Shown here in pieces: positions 41,213 through 52,829 of a stretch of DNA of 64,000 bases; position 1 is the stretch's first letter, and every line of letters begins with the position of its first letter. The notes below the pieces were generated by a model. It saw nothing but the letters and a program-made list of their open reading frames with translations. It made no database searches and had not been told where the DNA came from. The position numbers and the translations under genes were made by a program. The DNA is from Zopfochytrium polystomum (Eukaryota > Chytridiomycota > Chytridiomycetes > Chytridiales > Chytridiaceae), in NCBI GenBank assembly GCA_025765615.1, contig JAIVFJ010000080.1:62001-126000 (forward strand), read 5' to 3'.

Positions 41213-44200
41213 TTTTTTTTTTTTTTTTTTATTGTTCCAGCCCCAGAGGGGCTGGCAGGAAGAGAAAGAGCCATCAACAGTGAACCGTAATGGACTACGT
41301 CCAGGTATCACCTCAGCAAACCCACCCCATGCGCTACGGACTTACAGGGTCGTCAGGCATCTCCACCGCACATAAAGCCACAATGATCAAAGGAGAAGGG
41401 GAAAACACAGAATCAAGAAAATAGAGAAGTGAGTCTGAAGGAGGTCAGTGTAAGAGAGGGGAGCAGCTGTGAAAAGTCGGAGGGTTGGGATAAGTCAGAT
41501 TAGGCAACAGCCCATGTCAAGATTGAGAAGGGCAACAGTGGCTCAGTGAACGTCGGGGGGCTCAGCAGGAGGTGGGTGACAAGTGGCTCGTGCTTGTTGG
41601 CGTGAGGGGAGTTGTATTGTGTGGTGAAGCCAGATAATGCCTGCAACAAGTTTTATGCGGCCGAGGTAGTGGTCAATCCATCTGGAAGAAGCCTTGGTGT
41701 GCAAAAGCCAGATGCCTGGGCAAGTGTCAGTGGAGTGCCGGCGACTACAGGTGGTGCAGCAAGGTTGAGAGGGTTGCGAAGAGCTGATACGAGTGCTGTG
41801 GGATGATGGAGTGGGAGGGAGGGAAGAGTTGATGTTTGGAGAAGACAGTGGGTGAGAGGCTGTGGAGCGAGGGTGAGTGGCCTGGGAATTTGGTGGAGGG
41901 GATCTGCGGGGCTTGGAGCGCTTGTCAGAAGGCTTGATGGACTTTGACTTCTCCCAAGAGATATTGTCGTCGCAACGGGGGATCCAAATAAGTCGATGGG
42001 CGTCAAGAAGGAGCTGATGGAAAGCGGGTGACAAGGGTTTTAAGGACAGAGGCAGCAGGGTTATCACGTGAGAATAAGGTGTCATAAAAGGATTGAGGGA
42101 TGAAGCCACGAAGGAGGGAGGAAAATTGATACAAGATTGATGATCAAAGAGAAATTCAGGGCGGGAGAGCCAGTAAATGGGATGGGCTTGAGGAGGAGAG
42201 TGGCCATGAGGTGCAGGAGGAACAGAGGAGGAAAGAGTTTCAGCAAAGGTGTTGCGAATCATGGCAATGGCGTCGGCAGCTGCAGGGCATTGCCAGACAT
42301 GCTCTGTGGTTTCCAGAGCGTGGTGGCATCGACGGCAGAGCCCATCAGGGTAGACTTGAGGGTGTTGTTGGTGTAGAACTTTTTGAGTGGGCAAAGTGTT
42401 GCTGAGGATTTGAAGTCGATACTTGCGACGAGCAGAGCCAGGGAGGGTGCCAAAGAGGGAAGAGGGTTTAATTCCAGAGTGGAGAACAAGAAATGTGGCT
42501 TCCCAATGAACTAGGTCAGGGTTGTGGGTGATGTGGGCAAAGGCTGAGGTGTTCAGAAGTGCAAAATGGTGAGAGAGACCTGTGAGGAGTCGCAGTTGTC
42601 GTCGAAGTTGGCCCAAGATGGGGGTATTTGAGATGAAGGCGGTGGCTGGGAGGATCTGTTGTGAGAGGATCGGTAACAAAGTTGGGTTGGAAGTCAAGGG
42701 TACAGATGATGCCAGCTTGTCTGCTCGTTCGTTGCCAGCATCGCCGTTGTGTCCACGAACCCAGGAAACTTGTGGAGGGGGGCCAATCCAAGACTGTAGA
42801 GTGGCTGCAACGCATGCCCATAGGGTGGGGTGGGAAGTTGTGTGCAAAAGACGATGGAGGGAATCAGAGAGAGGAGGTGTGTTGAGCTTGCTGTGTGGAT
42901 GGGGACTAAAGGAGTTTGAGGGAAAGAGTTTCTCAAAGGTGTGAACCACTCCAAGATTGTCAAGTCAAAAAGTGAGGGGCAGGGAAAGCTTTGCAGTGAT
43001 GGTGAGGGCAGCAAGGAGAGCAGCAATTTCAGCAGTTGTGGAAGAGGCAGAGAGTGGAGGGAGGGCAAAAGAAAATTCAAAGTTAAGCTCAAGGCAAACA
43101 ACAGAGCCAGCCATGAAGCCCTCCTCGCGAAGGGAGCCATCAGTGTCAAAGGTCAAGGATAGGTGGGTATGAGCAAGGTCAGCAGGGAGGAGGGGCACGT
43201 CCATTGGTTGAAAGCAGGGATTCGTGAAGGGAGCTGGATTGAAAGTGGAGTGGCGGGAAGTGAGGAGTGGGAAAGGTGTGGGTGTGAAAATGGTGGTGGG
43301 GGAAGGCGAGTTAACAAAGAAGATGGACTGGGAGGGTCGAGTTGCAGTAGCAGTTGTGCGGCTGCTGATGGGGACTGTGTAGGTGGAGTGTGCAAGGGAA
43401 GTTGGATTGTAGGGAGAGATGTGCTTGCTGCAGGGGTAAGAGAATGGGGGGAGCCAATGGGGCAGCCAAGGCATTGAACCAAGTGGAAATTGTGGGAGGA
43501 AGGGTGAAGGCGTTCAGGGAGCCTGGAGTAGTGATGAGAAAGGAGTTGGGGGGTTTGGGAGTGTGTGAGTCCAGTTAACAATGCAGAAGAATTCCACTTG
43601 TGGTGGGGTCATCAGACGGAAAAAAACTGCCACGAGCAAGGGGGGGATGGTTGTAGGGGATCCAAGGAAGATGGTTAAAAGGGATTGTAAAGAGGACCAT
43701 CAGGAGGGCTGTGGTAAACGACTGGAGAGCCAAAGGTGGGAGCAGCAAAAATAAAGGTCTTGATGATGTGGTACACTTCACAGAGTTTGTCAGGGAGAGA
43801 GGTGTCTTTGTAAGAAGGACTGGTGAAGCGGAGGTCAAAAAGTTGTTCAAAAAAGAAGACTGAGTGTGAACGGAGAGTGGGAAGCACTTTGAGAAAAATG
43901 TGCCAAGGAACTAATGAGTTGATGGAGTGAGCGTGAACAGAAAATAGGGGTGGACCAGAGTATTGGAAGGATGTTTGTTGGTTAAAAAGGAGGGGAATGA
44001 GAGACTTGGTGAAGTGTTTTTTTGGCTGGGACAAGGGTAAGGGATGTGAGAAAACTGGAGCTCCAGAGGCCAGGTCAAGTTGGAGGCGGTGCATCATGAT
44101 ACGGCTTATGTGGCCAATGAGAGAGGGGGAGTTCCAGTGAGAGTTGAGGTCAACAATCATGTCAGAGCAGTATTCATTGTAAAAGTCAGGGAAGTTATGG

Positions 44201-45304
44201 GTCATGGGGTGATGGAGGAGGGCATTGGGAAAAGAGGCGCAGTAGCCAACCAGGCGTTTGAAGGTTTTGCGACAGAGTGTGGTGAGGTTATTGAGGAAAG
44301 TACAGGGGAGAATGGCAGTTTTCCACAGAAAGCGGACAGGTGGGAGGAGAACGTTACGGATGAGGTAAGAAGCAATTTTGTCACCCATCTTTTTGTGTTT
44401 GATAATGTCAAGGACATTGGTGGTGGTGGAAAGGATTTGCTGCTGTGCTGCTGAGCTCATACTGTCTGCTGTGAAGTAGTTGCCTAGGTGTCGAAAGGTG
44501 GTGTTTGGGGGGTGGATGGGAAGGACTGTGGTGCCCCAGTTGATGGTGGTAGGTGCTGATCGCGGGGGTGTTGACAGCGGAGATGAAGATTTTCTTGGTG
44601 TTAGACTCGATGCCGTTATGTGACTGGTACTCAAAGAGGAGGTTGGCCTGAAGCTGCAGATCCTCCAGGGTGCTGGAGAGGGTGTTGGTGTCGTTGTCAA
44701 GGGCAAAGCCAGTAACAGAGACAGGGGGTGGGGGGTTGAAGAATTGGACAGGGAAGTTACGAGGGGTGGGAACTGAGAAAATGAAACCAGTGGTACAACG
44801 ATCAAGAACGCAAAGAACAGGGTCCCAAAAGATACGCCAATCAAGGGGTCCCTCAAGGGAGCCTTGCTGAATCATAGTGCCAATGGGGAAGGAAGGGGAT
44901 GGGCCAAAAGCTGTGATGACAGAGGAACGAAAACGACGTTGGGAATTGACACACATGCGAACATAAGAAGAGGGAAGGTGAATACGTTCCCAGGAGGCAA
45001 TGAGGCCAGCAACAGGGGCGCTGTCAAAAGCTTTCTTAATGTCGTTGAGGAGAAGGTACAAGGGCTGCTTAGTGGAATGGGCAAGGTCAAGGGCGTAGCG
45101 TACAAGGTGGAGAGGCGGGTCAGGAGAAGAGCCAGGTAGGGCAGAGAAGTTGCGACGAAGGAGTACATTGTGAGAAGAGAGGATGGAAGAGATACGAGAA
45201 AGACGGATGGATTGAACAACTTTGGCAGCAAGCTCGCAGAGGCTGATTGGATGGAGGTTAGTGATGTCACCACCCCACGCGCTTTCTTGGGTATGGGGAA
45301 GATT
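41213..45304 (-). mobile_element. LINE (RT, RNase H, zinc motif, poly-A), right copy
   Basis: Minus-strand non-LTR element ending in a poly(A) tail (poly-T 41213-41230). The 5' end is truncated at the same RT position as the left copy (PIPKK, about 45300) and abuts viral DNA. RT pieces: LLNDIKKAFD, YVRMCVNSQRRF (32 bp absent from the left copy), GFALDNDTNT. RNase H: FDTDGSLREEG, TTAEIAAL, VSWVRGHNGDAGNERADK. Then a C-terminal zinc motif LCRRCHHALETTEHVWQCP (about 42290-42350) and a Pro/Ser/His-rich tail ending near 41543. The largest open frames are 43675-44856, 44408-45322 and 41543-42949; frameshifts separate them. RT followed by RNase H and CCHC-like zinc suggests the Tad1/I-type clades. 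Confidence 0.78.
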
Positions 45305-47435
45305 TGAAAAATATTCTATCATTATCAGTATTACAACTTTCTATATTGTTATCTATCCATGTTCCAAACTCATCACAGTCCTTTTGGTATTGATTTGCTG
45401 GAACCTCTCTTGACAAATAATCAATTAATATTTTCATTAATCCTTGTCTCCAGGACACATCTTGTTCCATTTTTTTGTTCAGAGTTTTATCTACTTTATA
45501 TTCATTTGGTGCTGATGGGTTTTCCACAAACTTACTGTGAAACTTGATCACATTTATTCTTCTCCAAATAGCTTTTGCTGCCGCTGGTACTTCAGGTAAA
45601 GTGTTGCATGCCATGAATAGTTTTGCTACAACTTTTATGGTTTCTTGAGGTTTAAAAAGCTCTCTTACACCCATTCTATCATTACCTGTTATTTTTTCAC
45701 AATTTGTGGGTTTATCTTATCCTTTGATCCAGTTTCACTCATATAAACAAATGTTTTGTTCTTTAATTTCACTAAATGAGATGTAGCAGCTCCTGGGTCT
45801 CCATTTGGTTTTGTGATCAAGGTTGATTCAGTTCCATCTGCAAATTCACCTAACGTATACATCATCAATTCCATAAGCTGTGTTTTTCCATTTGATCCTT
45901 CAGATCCAATCATAAATACCATTGTGTCATTCATAATATCAGTTGTAAAACTATCACTTAATCTTTTGATCATATATTCTCTCACACTTTTCGTTGGTAG
46001 CACTTCTTCTAAAAATTTCCACACTTTGCTTGTGTCAATATTCGGATCGTAATCATATCCTAAAGTAAAAGTGTAAAAGTCCTCTTTAACAGATTTTCTG
46101 AATTCTTTTTCTTTAATGTGGTATGTTCCATTTGTGAATGGTATTAGATTCTTATTCTTATTTAACTTATTGTAAAATGCTTCTTCTGTATCATTTAATT
46201 AATTTTCCAAGATTTTTCTTATAGCCGCTTGTGATTATAAGTTTCCAATTGTTTGATTTTTTTGTTTATTCTTTTTTGTGTATTCTTTTTTGTGTATTTA
46301 AATCATCACATTCATCTCTTATGCTTTCATAAATACCTTTTGTCCTTACAATTTCTTTCCATATTGACTTTCCTTTCTTATCTTTTTTCCAACAATTTTT
46401 ATCAAAGTAGTACCATTCATCTGACATTATATGAGTATCTTTCACAAATTTTTTTACAAGCTCTGCACTTTCATACTCTGTCATATTTTCTATCAAATCT
46501 CTTATTTCTGGATCGATCATTGTTGATCCTGTTTTAAGTCGTTTTTGTATAATAGTTTTCACATCATCAGTGAAATTCTCATATTTTATTTCTCTATATT
46601 CCATTCCCTCTTTTTCACAGGAAGTGTCATGACATTTTCTTCTCAAGTGTGATTTTGTTAATGTAAAAAATTGATGTTGACTGCTGTGATCTTAAGGTTT
46701 TGATATTCCTTTATTTAATTTATTATAATAAAAGCATCTCTTGATTTTGGTCGGTATAACAATAATATTCTTATTTTCATCCAAAAACATTTTTTCAATG
46801 TCACCTTCAGCTATATCAAACTTTTCTCCAAGCAGATCTTTAATGTGATTTTCTTCTTCACTTGCCAAGTATATTCTATTACCGTCATTTACAAGTGTTC
46901 CAGCCTCAGAAATAGTATCTGAATCTCTTTTGCTTACTTTGTCTGCATTCCATATTTCCTTTAATTTACTAAGTTCAGTGTCAGTCACAGCTCTAATTTC
47001 TTTGTTCACATATATGTTATAACCTTTTCCCTCAAAAATGATTTGTGTTTCACCTTTAATGTCAATGTGTAGTGATGCATTTTCTTTTGATTTGGGGAAC
47101 CTTTCATCATAATTGAAATTAATGTGATAGCCTCCTCTAATTGTTTTGGTGACAAGTGTATTTATTTCTTCGATTTTACCAAGCTGTTCTTCAAACCATT
47201 TTTAGCACTGAACTCTTTGTCTTTATTGTCAAGGTCAACACCAACTATGTTATTTTTAATTCCACAAAAAAATACCAAAGTTTTTATGAATATCTTTTTT
47301 AAAATATTTTTTGGATCTATTTATTTTTTTAGCTCATTATCATCGTATTCTTTATGACCATCTTCTTTTATTTTTATTTCAGTCAAGCCAAACTTTTCCA
47401 TGCTTTCAAATTGCTTGTAAATTGTCTTAGTAACC
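45305..47435 (-). pseudogene. AEP primase - D5_N - SF3 helicase, copy C' (inverted duplicate)
   Basis: Mirror of 2550-4681 (position x maps to 49985 minus x). All reading-frame breaks are reproduced at the same places, so they predate the duplication or are systematic. The canonical P-loop GSEGSNGKT lies near 45885-45910. I found no base difference in the stretches compared by eye (for example 1861-1990 and 3720-3960 against their mirrors). Confidence 0.8.
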
Positions 47436-47525
47436 ATTGTCGTTTATAACAGTTACAAGAAAACAAATTCATTTTTAAACCGGCTATTTATTGAAAACAT
47501 TTTCTTCTGTTTTTATTGTAATAAT

Positions 47526-47786
47526 ATGGCACAGTTTCCCTTACAAGATCAAATAAAACATCTCTCAAAAACTGACTTTCTACGGCTTTATCTTGCTGTA
47601 AATGATGAATTCAACAAACTAAAATCCGACCATCCCACTACTGTAAAACGTTTGTTTTATAATATTTGCCATCCAGAAAGAGCTAAACAAGATTCTTTCA
47701 ATTACTATAGGAGGAAGAAACAACAACAACAACAACAACAGTATCCTGACCCGCGCCTACCACAACTTCTTTTTTTATTCCATTGA
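47526..47786 (+). CDS. small AT-rich ORF, duplicate of 2199-2459
   Basis: Identical 86-codon frame with ATG at 47526, divergent from the primase remnant, with the same CAA microsatellite (about 47718-47740). Unknown function; see the left copy. Confidence 0.4.
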   Translation: MAQFPLQDQIKHLSKTDFLRLYLAVNDEFNKLKSDHPTTVKRLFYNICHPERAKQDSFNYYRRKKQQQQQQQYPDPRLPQLLFLFH

Positions 47787-47920
47787 CAAATATCGTCACA
47801 ATTGCCAATAGAATTCTCATATTTCTGACCATAAAAGACTGTAAGAACTTTAACTAACATAATCAATAGCATTTTGTCGTTTGACTTGCTATCTCTTGTA
47901 CATGTTGTTTTGCACACGTC

Positions 47921-48698
47921 TTACACTCTACTTACACTTCTATTAACACTTCTATTAACACTTCTATTAACACTACTCTGTACATTTTGATCAGGATCAG
48001 GTCTATTGTGAGGCAAATCTTGTTTGATTGAGTCTGGTGCTTTAATATCTTTGTCGTGGTATTCAATCATCATTTTCATTTATGCTTTTTTAGAGTATTC
48101 GGAATCAAGCATTTCAGAATTCAAAGAGTGAATTGCCTTTGCACGTCTATTAAAATAGAATTCAGGTAATCGTCCCATAACACAAACACTTGTGCATTAA
48201 CATAGATTGTTTCAAATGGACATCTATTTTTCCTGACAGAATAAAATTTGTCACAGATTCTATTCAACCATTTTTGAATGGTTGAGCTTTTCATTTCGTC
48301 GGGAGACATCATGTAAACAAATTTCTTACTTTTTACATTATGCATATGTTCATTGGGACCAGGGTAATTTTTATCAGCTTTTATGATTTCTGAACCGATT
48401 AACTGATAAGAATAATGTTCGAATGCTTTTCTCATTAATTCAACAAGTTTCTTACCTCCAGGTCCACTTAAATAAACAATGCTTTCTCTTTTGTTATATA
48501 AGACATTACTCATGGATTTTTTCAAGTATTCACGTATATCGTAATCGGGGACAATGTCCTCCAAGAATTTTTCTAATCTGTCTAAATTCACATTTTCGTC
48601 AAAATCATAACTTAATCTTTTGAAACCATATCATCTTTACTGACAGGTTTTAAAGACATATATCTTAAATCGTAAGTGCCATTTCTAAAAGTAATTTT
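47921..48698 (-). pseudogene. D5-like helicase copy B', 5'-truncated duplicate
   Basis: Mirror of 1287-2064: the GPGGKK P-loop, arginine-finger block and SVNR repeat tail. The upstream D5_N half (907-1263 on the left) and copy A are missing because a Copia LTR begins at 48699, exactly at the point where the arms stop matching. Confidence 0.75.
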
Positions 48699-48970
48699 TG
48701 TTAGATTTTGGGTTTTTGGAGTAAGCAGTGTGCAGGAGCAACACCTCACTTTGTGGTGCATGGGAGCACCAACTGTGATGAGGATTTGGTGCATTTTTTG
48801 TCACCTGGTCTTTGTCACAATTTTGTATAAAGCCAAACAGCATACATTGTACAACAGTCTCCCATCTCAGCTTCACCATCACAAGAGAGTAGCCCACAAG
48901 AATAGTTCACCACCATCCACAGACAGCAGCAGTCAATTCTTTCATACAAAATTGTGACACATCCCAATCA
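48699..48970 (+). repeat. Copia C1 5' LTR
   Basis: TGTTAGATTTTGGG ... CATCCCAATCA, 272 bp. Pairs with 51558-51812, moderately diverged. No target duplication is visible (left flank atttt). Confidence 0.75.
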
Positions 48971-49913
48971 CTTGAAGTAGAGATCAGTGGAAAATAAGGA
49001 GAATGAGCAGAACGCATAGCAACAACAAGGGGGGCGTGCAGAACGAGTAAACAAACAGTGCCACTCACCACCACACATCACCAGCATCACTACCTGCAGA
49101 ACCAACACCTTCAAGTTTTGTCCCTCACACCTCCACCACTACCAACTTTGGAGAAGACGTTTCAACGTTTGTTTTTCGCTGCAAAAGCGTCGTGCAACAG
49201 ATCAGCCACATTGGAAAACGCGCAAAACGACTGAAAAACGTCCGAAACGTGACCTTCTAGTTTGCCCATTTCTTTCAATCACTTTAGGCATCGCTTACCA
49301 CCACAGGAAAGAGCCAGTTTCACTCTACATCTCCACCAAACGTCGTGATCCTCGACTGGTTCCTTACAGAATAACAGCTGTCCGCGTTTTTACTGTTCAA
49401 TTAGCACTCAACTCGTCGAATTTGCTGTATTGGAGCTTCCCACCAACACAACTCAGCCAAAACCCGACCAAATTGCCTAAATCCAATTTTCCTGCATTGG
49501 CCAGCGCCCAATCTTCGTGATTCCACTCGGTGATCAATCAGATACATCTACTTTCATTGCAGAATATTGAATTACGACGAGCTGCAACCGTATTTTGCGC
49601 TATCCAGTTGTGCCACTACTCATTTTTCGCTTCAAATCTGTGACAAGTCTGTTTTTCTCGTCCCCAACTCGCTACACACACGTTTTTTCTTGTCCTCAAG
49701 TCACTACACACGTGTGCAAACTTGGCTACACCATCTATCCACCTATCCACACCCATACCTTGACCATCAAGTGTCGTGTCACGCTTGTTGAGTGTCGACT
49801 TAAAGACTGCTACTATTCCCTACGAAGGGTTACCACTAAATCAGGGAAATCACTGCCTTTCAAATTTCTATTCTCCTGCAAAGCTCTCACACATTTTCCT
49901 CCCAAGCATGAGC
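48971..49913 (+). other. Copia C1 leader
   Basis: About 0.9 kb untranslated leader, also found (diverged) at 40410-41115. Ends before a Met-initiated frame (MSERDQIKYASR, 49908). Confidence 0.55.
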
Positions 49914-50399
49914 GAGCGTGATCAAATCAAGTATGCTTCCCGTGCATTCCCCATCCTCAAAGGCGCAGCAAATTTTGGAGATTGGCTGGACGACCTAATT
50001 TCAGAACTATCCAACAAAAGCAATGGTCTCCGCCACTGCGTTGACCCAGACCGAATTAACGTATTACGCAATGATCAAGTGGACCCCAATGATCCTAATG
50101 TCGGCCCAACATGCAGAGTACGCAGGGGGCCCAACCACGGCGAGCATTATGCATTTGCACGAGATGGGCGTGAGCTGGTCAAATGGTTCCCAGGGACAGA
50201 AGACCAGAACGCATACTGTATCCTTCTCATTCGACGACATGTTGAACCAGAGCTTCTACCACAGTTCCCCCGACGAGGGCAGATATTTGCCTTCACACTG
50301 CTTGGAGAAATTGCGATTGCATGTCGAACAACAGATCAAGGATTGAAAGTCAACAGGATTTTTGGATGGCCCGGGAGTAATCCGGGCATTTGCAGTTAA
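49908..50399 (+). CDS. Copia C1 gag-like ORF with WFPG module
   Basis: Reads MSERDQIKYASRAFPILKG, then an FGDWLDDLISEL gag-like helix. A compact module follows: GPTCRVRRGPN, LVKWFPGTEDQNAYC and LLIRRHVEPEL. The same module, diverged, occurs in the next element (52430-52610). I do not recognise it as a standard gag domain. The frame opens further upstream (49776), but the ATG at 49908 fits better with the gag-like start. No zinc knuckle before the stop at 50399; the coding continues in other frames into a protease-like stretch. Confidence 0.5.
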   Translation: MSERDQIKYASRAFPILKGAANFGDWLDDLISELSNKSNGLRHCVDPDRINVLRNDQVDPNDPNVGPTCRVRRGPNHGEHYAFARDGRELVKWFPGTEDQNAYCILLIRRHVEPELLPQFPRRGQIFAFTLLGEIAIACRTTDQGLKVNRIFGWPGSNPGICS

Positions 50400-51449
50400 C
50401 GTCCCTTCCCTTCCAATTTCTTTTCCTGTACTCATCGACAACAGTTGCAATGTCACAACGCTTCGAGATTTCTCTCTTCATTCCCTATAGTTGATAAACT
50501 ACCAGGCCAACATTTAGCCTTTGATCTAGTGGAAGTCAAACCAAAGTTTCGAGGACACTATGGCTTTGCTCTCATTGCCATTGACTATGCAAGTAATTAT
50601 CTCTGGTCGACAAACCTTTGGAGAAAGTCAGAAGCACTACCGGAGGCCATTAAGATCATCCAACAATTGGAGACAGTTAGGGATGTTCGTGTAAAGGGCG
50701 TCCGCTTTGATGGTGGGGAACTGAATTCACTCGCTTTTAACCGTTTCTGTGCATCACGTGGCATCCGCGTTGAAGTCAGTCCACCTCATACACCTGAGCT
50801 GAATGGGAAAGCAGAGCGAGCAGTTCGAAGAGTTATGGATGTCACATGATCTCTTCTAAGACATGCTGGTTCACCATGGTCATGGTGGGGATACGCAATT
50901 CGACATGCAGTAGATATCATGAATACACTTCCTGTTCTCAGCCGTGGATTACTATCTCCAGTTGAAACGCTTCTTGGATTCCCTCCATGCATCAGTCAAT
51001 TCAGAGTTTTTGGCTCAGGATGTTTGTATCATATCACAGCAAAGGAGTGTGGATAAACAGATCAGTTTAAAAAGCTTGCAGAACGAGCCCGACCAGCAAT
51101 TTACATTGGAAACATTGGTCGTTCCATCACTCGTTTGATTGACATCAGCACAGGTAGAGTAATCACTCATCGATTGGATGACCTTGTGGTTGCAGAAGAC
51201 AGTTTCCCTCGCCTCAGCACCTCAGCAGCAGAGGATATTGCTCAGGACCTCGTTCATCAGCTAACACCACTCCTCAGCAAAGATGAACTTACATCAACTG
51301 AACAAAACATCACCAACCTCCTTTGTGAAGCCAATGTTTGCGTGGATCAATTCCCAGAACCAGGACCAGCAGCGGTAGCTGAAAGACAACCTTCCACAGA
51401 ACTAGCACCAAATGAACATGAAGTGGTCCAGGTACGGCAGCGAAAGTGA
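50400..51449 (+). pseudogene. Copia C1 protease remnant and integrase
   Basis: After the gag-like ORF a frame reads ISFPVLIDNSCNVTTL (protease-like, with DNS in place of DSG). The integrase core follows: HLAFDLVEVK (first D), VRFDGGELNSLAFNRFC (second D) and PELNGKAERAVRR (E). A TGA at 50847 and a stop near 51053 interrupt it. It then continues with the usual FGSGCLYHI, RPAIYIGNIGRS and a C-terminal acidic linker (to 51449). RT and RNase H are absent; 110 bp later the LTR begins. Confidence 0.75.
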
Positions 51450-51557
51450 ATCGGATAACGATGTACAGCACGAAGTGTTGGAGGTGGCGGCACGACGGGA
51501 TGGATTCCGTGTTACCGCAATTAACGCCATCTCCAGTGGGCCTTACCTACGAGCACT

Positions 51558-51812
51558 TGTTAGTTTTGGGTCTTTTGGTGTAAGCAGTGTGCAGGAGCTT
51601 TGACCTGATACTGATCTGCAAGGATGACTTGCAGCATTTTGCAAGTGATGGTCCTTGTAACAGTTTTGTATAAAGACAAACACAAGACTGACAGAAGCCA
51701 AGATCAACCTCCCACCACCACCACCTTCAGTAGTGTACACCACAGCAGCCCAACCCATCAATCAGCCACCATAGCAAATTCTTTCATACAAAACTGTTAC
51801 CCATCCCAATCA
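51558..51812 (+). repeat. Copia C1 LTR, second
   Basis: TGTTAGTTTTGGG...CATCCCAATCA. It serves as 3' LTR of the element above and, because a leader plus gag follow, also as 5' LTR of a second, tandem copy. Confidence 0.7.
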
Positions 51813-52386
51813 CTTCCCCCTTGGTTTCAACAAAATCCAATCAGTAGAAGGGGTTGTACGCTTTTCAGATCTGCCAACTTCGTGGAGCGATCACGGGCGC
51901 TACAGACATCGTACAGCAATTTTGTTACTACCATCGGAAAGCTCTTGATCTCCTCTTTCTAACAAATCCACCTGATCTCGGATCGGACGCTCCTACGTCA
52001 TATCCACCGCCTCCAAAGTCGTCGCCCACTTTTCCAACTTCAACCTCAATTTGCTCGCCTTCCAGACCTCCCCCAGCCGATCCCAAGCTATCTTTGGAAA
52101 GGCCTGCTTCTGGACTACACGACTGTCACCACTGGCATCCCAAAATCACTCTCCTTTGTGATAAGCGCCCACTTTTTCCATTCAGGGTCACCAGATTACC
52201 TCCAACCCTCACCATTAATTTTTTGATTTTTTCGTCCCCAATTGGAGACAACGATCACCCCCTACCTGACACACACCAAGCTAACAAACCAACATTTCAT
52301 CTGCTGCAACACCACCTTCACAACACACCCAAAATCCAACGAAATCCCTTCAAACTTGGCACACATAATCGTCCTGAGAAAACAAC
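51813..52386 (+). other. leader of second C1-type element
   Basis: Non-coding leader in the position expected after an LTR. Confidence 0.45.
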
Positions 52387-52829
52387 ATGACTACTGACTC
52401 AACCAATCACATCAACGCAGAGCAGAATGATGCAGTTGATCCACTAGACCTCTGCGACACTGGAACCTGTCTCATCAGAGATGGACCATTCCAAGGACAG
52501 AGATTCCAACTGGCGCCTCCGTCGTGTGGACCAGAGAAAGTAACTTGGTTTCCTGGTGCACAGAACCAGAATGCACATTGCTGTCTAATCATTCCTCGCC
52601 ACATCTATCGAGCCCTCACCCAAATCACACCTGGTCGAACTTGCAAAGGAGATCATTGACGACTTTGAATGCATTAAAATGGAACCAACTGAAGCCTCAG
52701 ATGCCTTCATTACCCGATTCACTGAAGCGTACCATCGAGTCGACAGCTTTGCAAAGTCAGCAGCTGGAGAACTTCTCCATCATATTCGCCCTTTCCAACA
52801 AGTTGTTTGAATCTTTGTTGGCTCACTGG
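52387..52829 (+). pseudogene. second C1-type gag with WFPG module
   Basis: MTTDSTNHINAEQNDAV, then DTGTCLIRDGPFQGQRF and VTWFPGAQNQNAHC with IPRHIY, homologous to 49908-50399. After a frameshift near 52610 a gag-like helical part reads LAKEIIDDFECIKME, FITRFTEAYHR and AAGELLHHIRPFQQ, up to a stop at 52827. No protease, integrase or RT follows. Confidence 0.5.
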
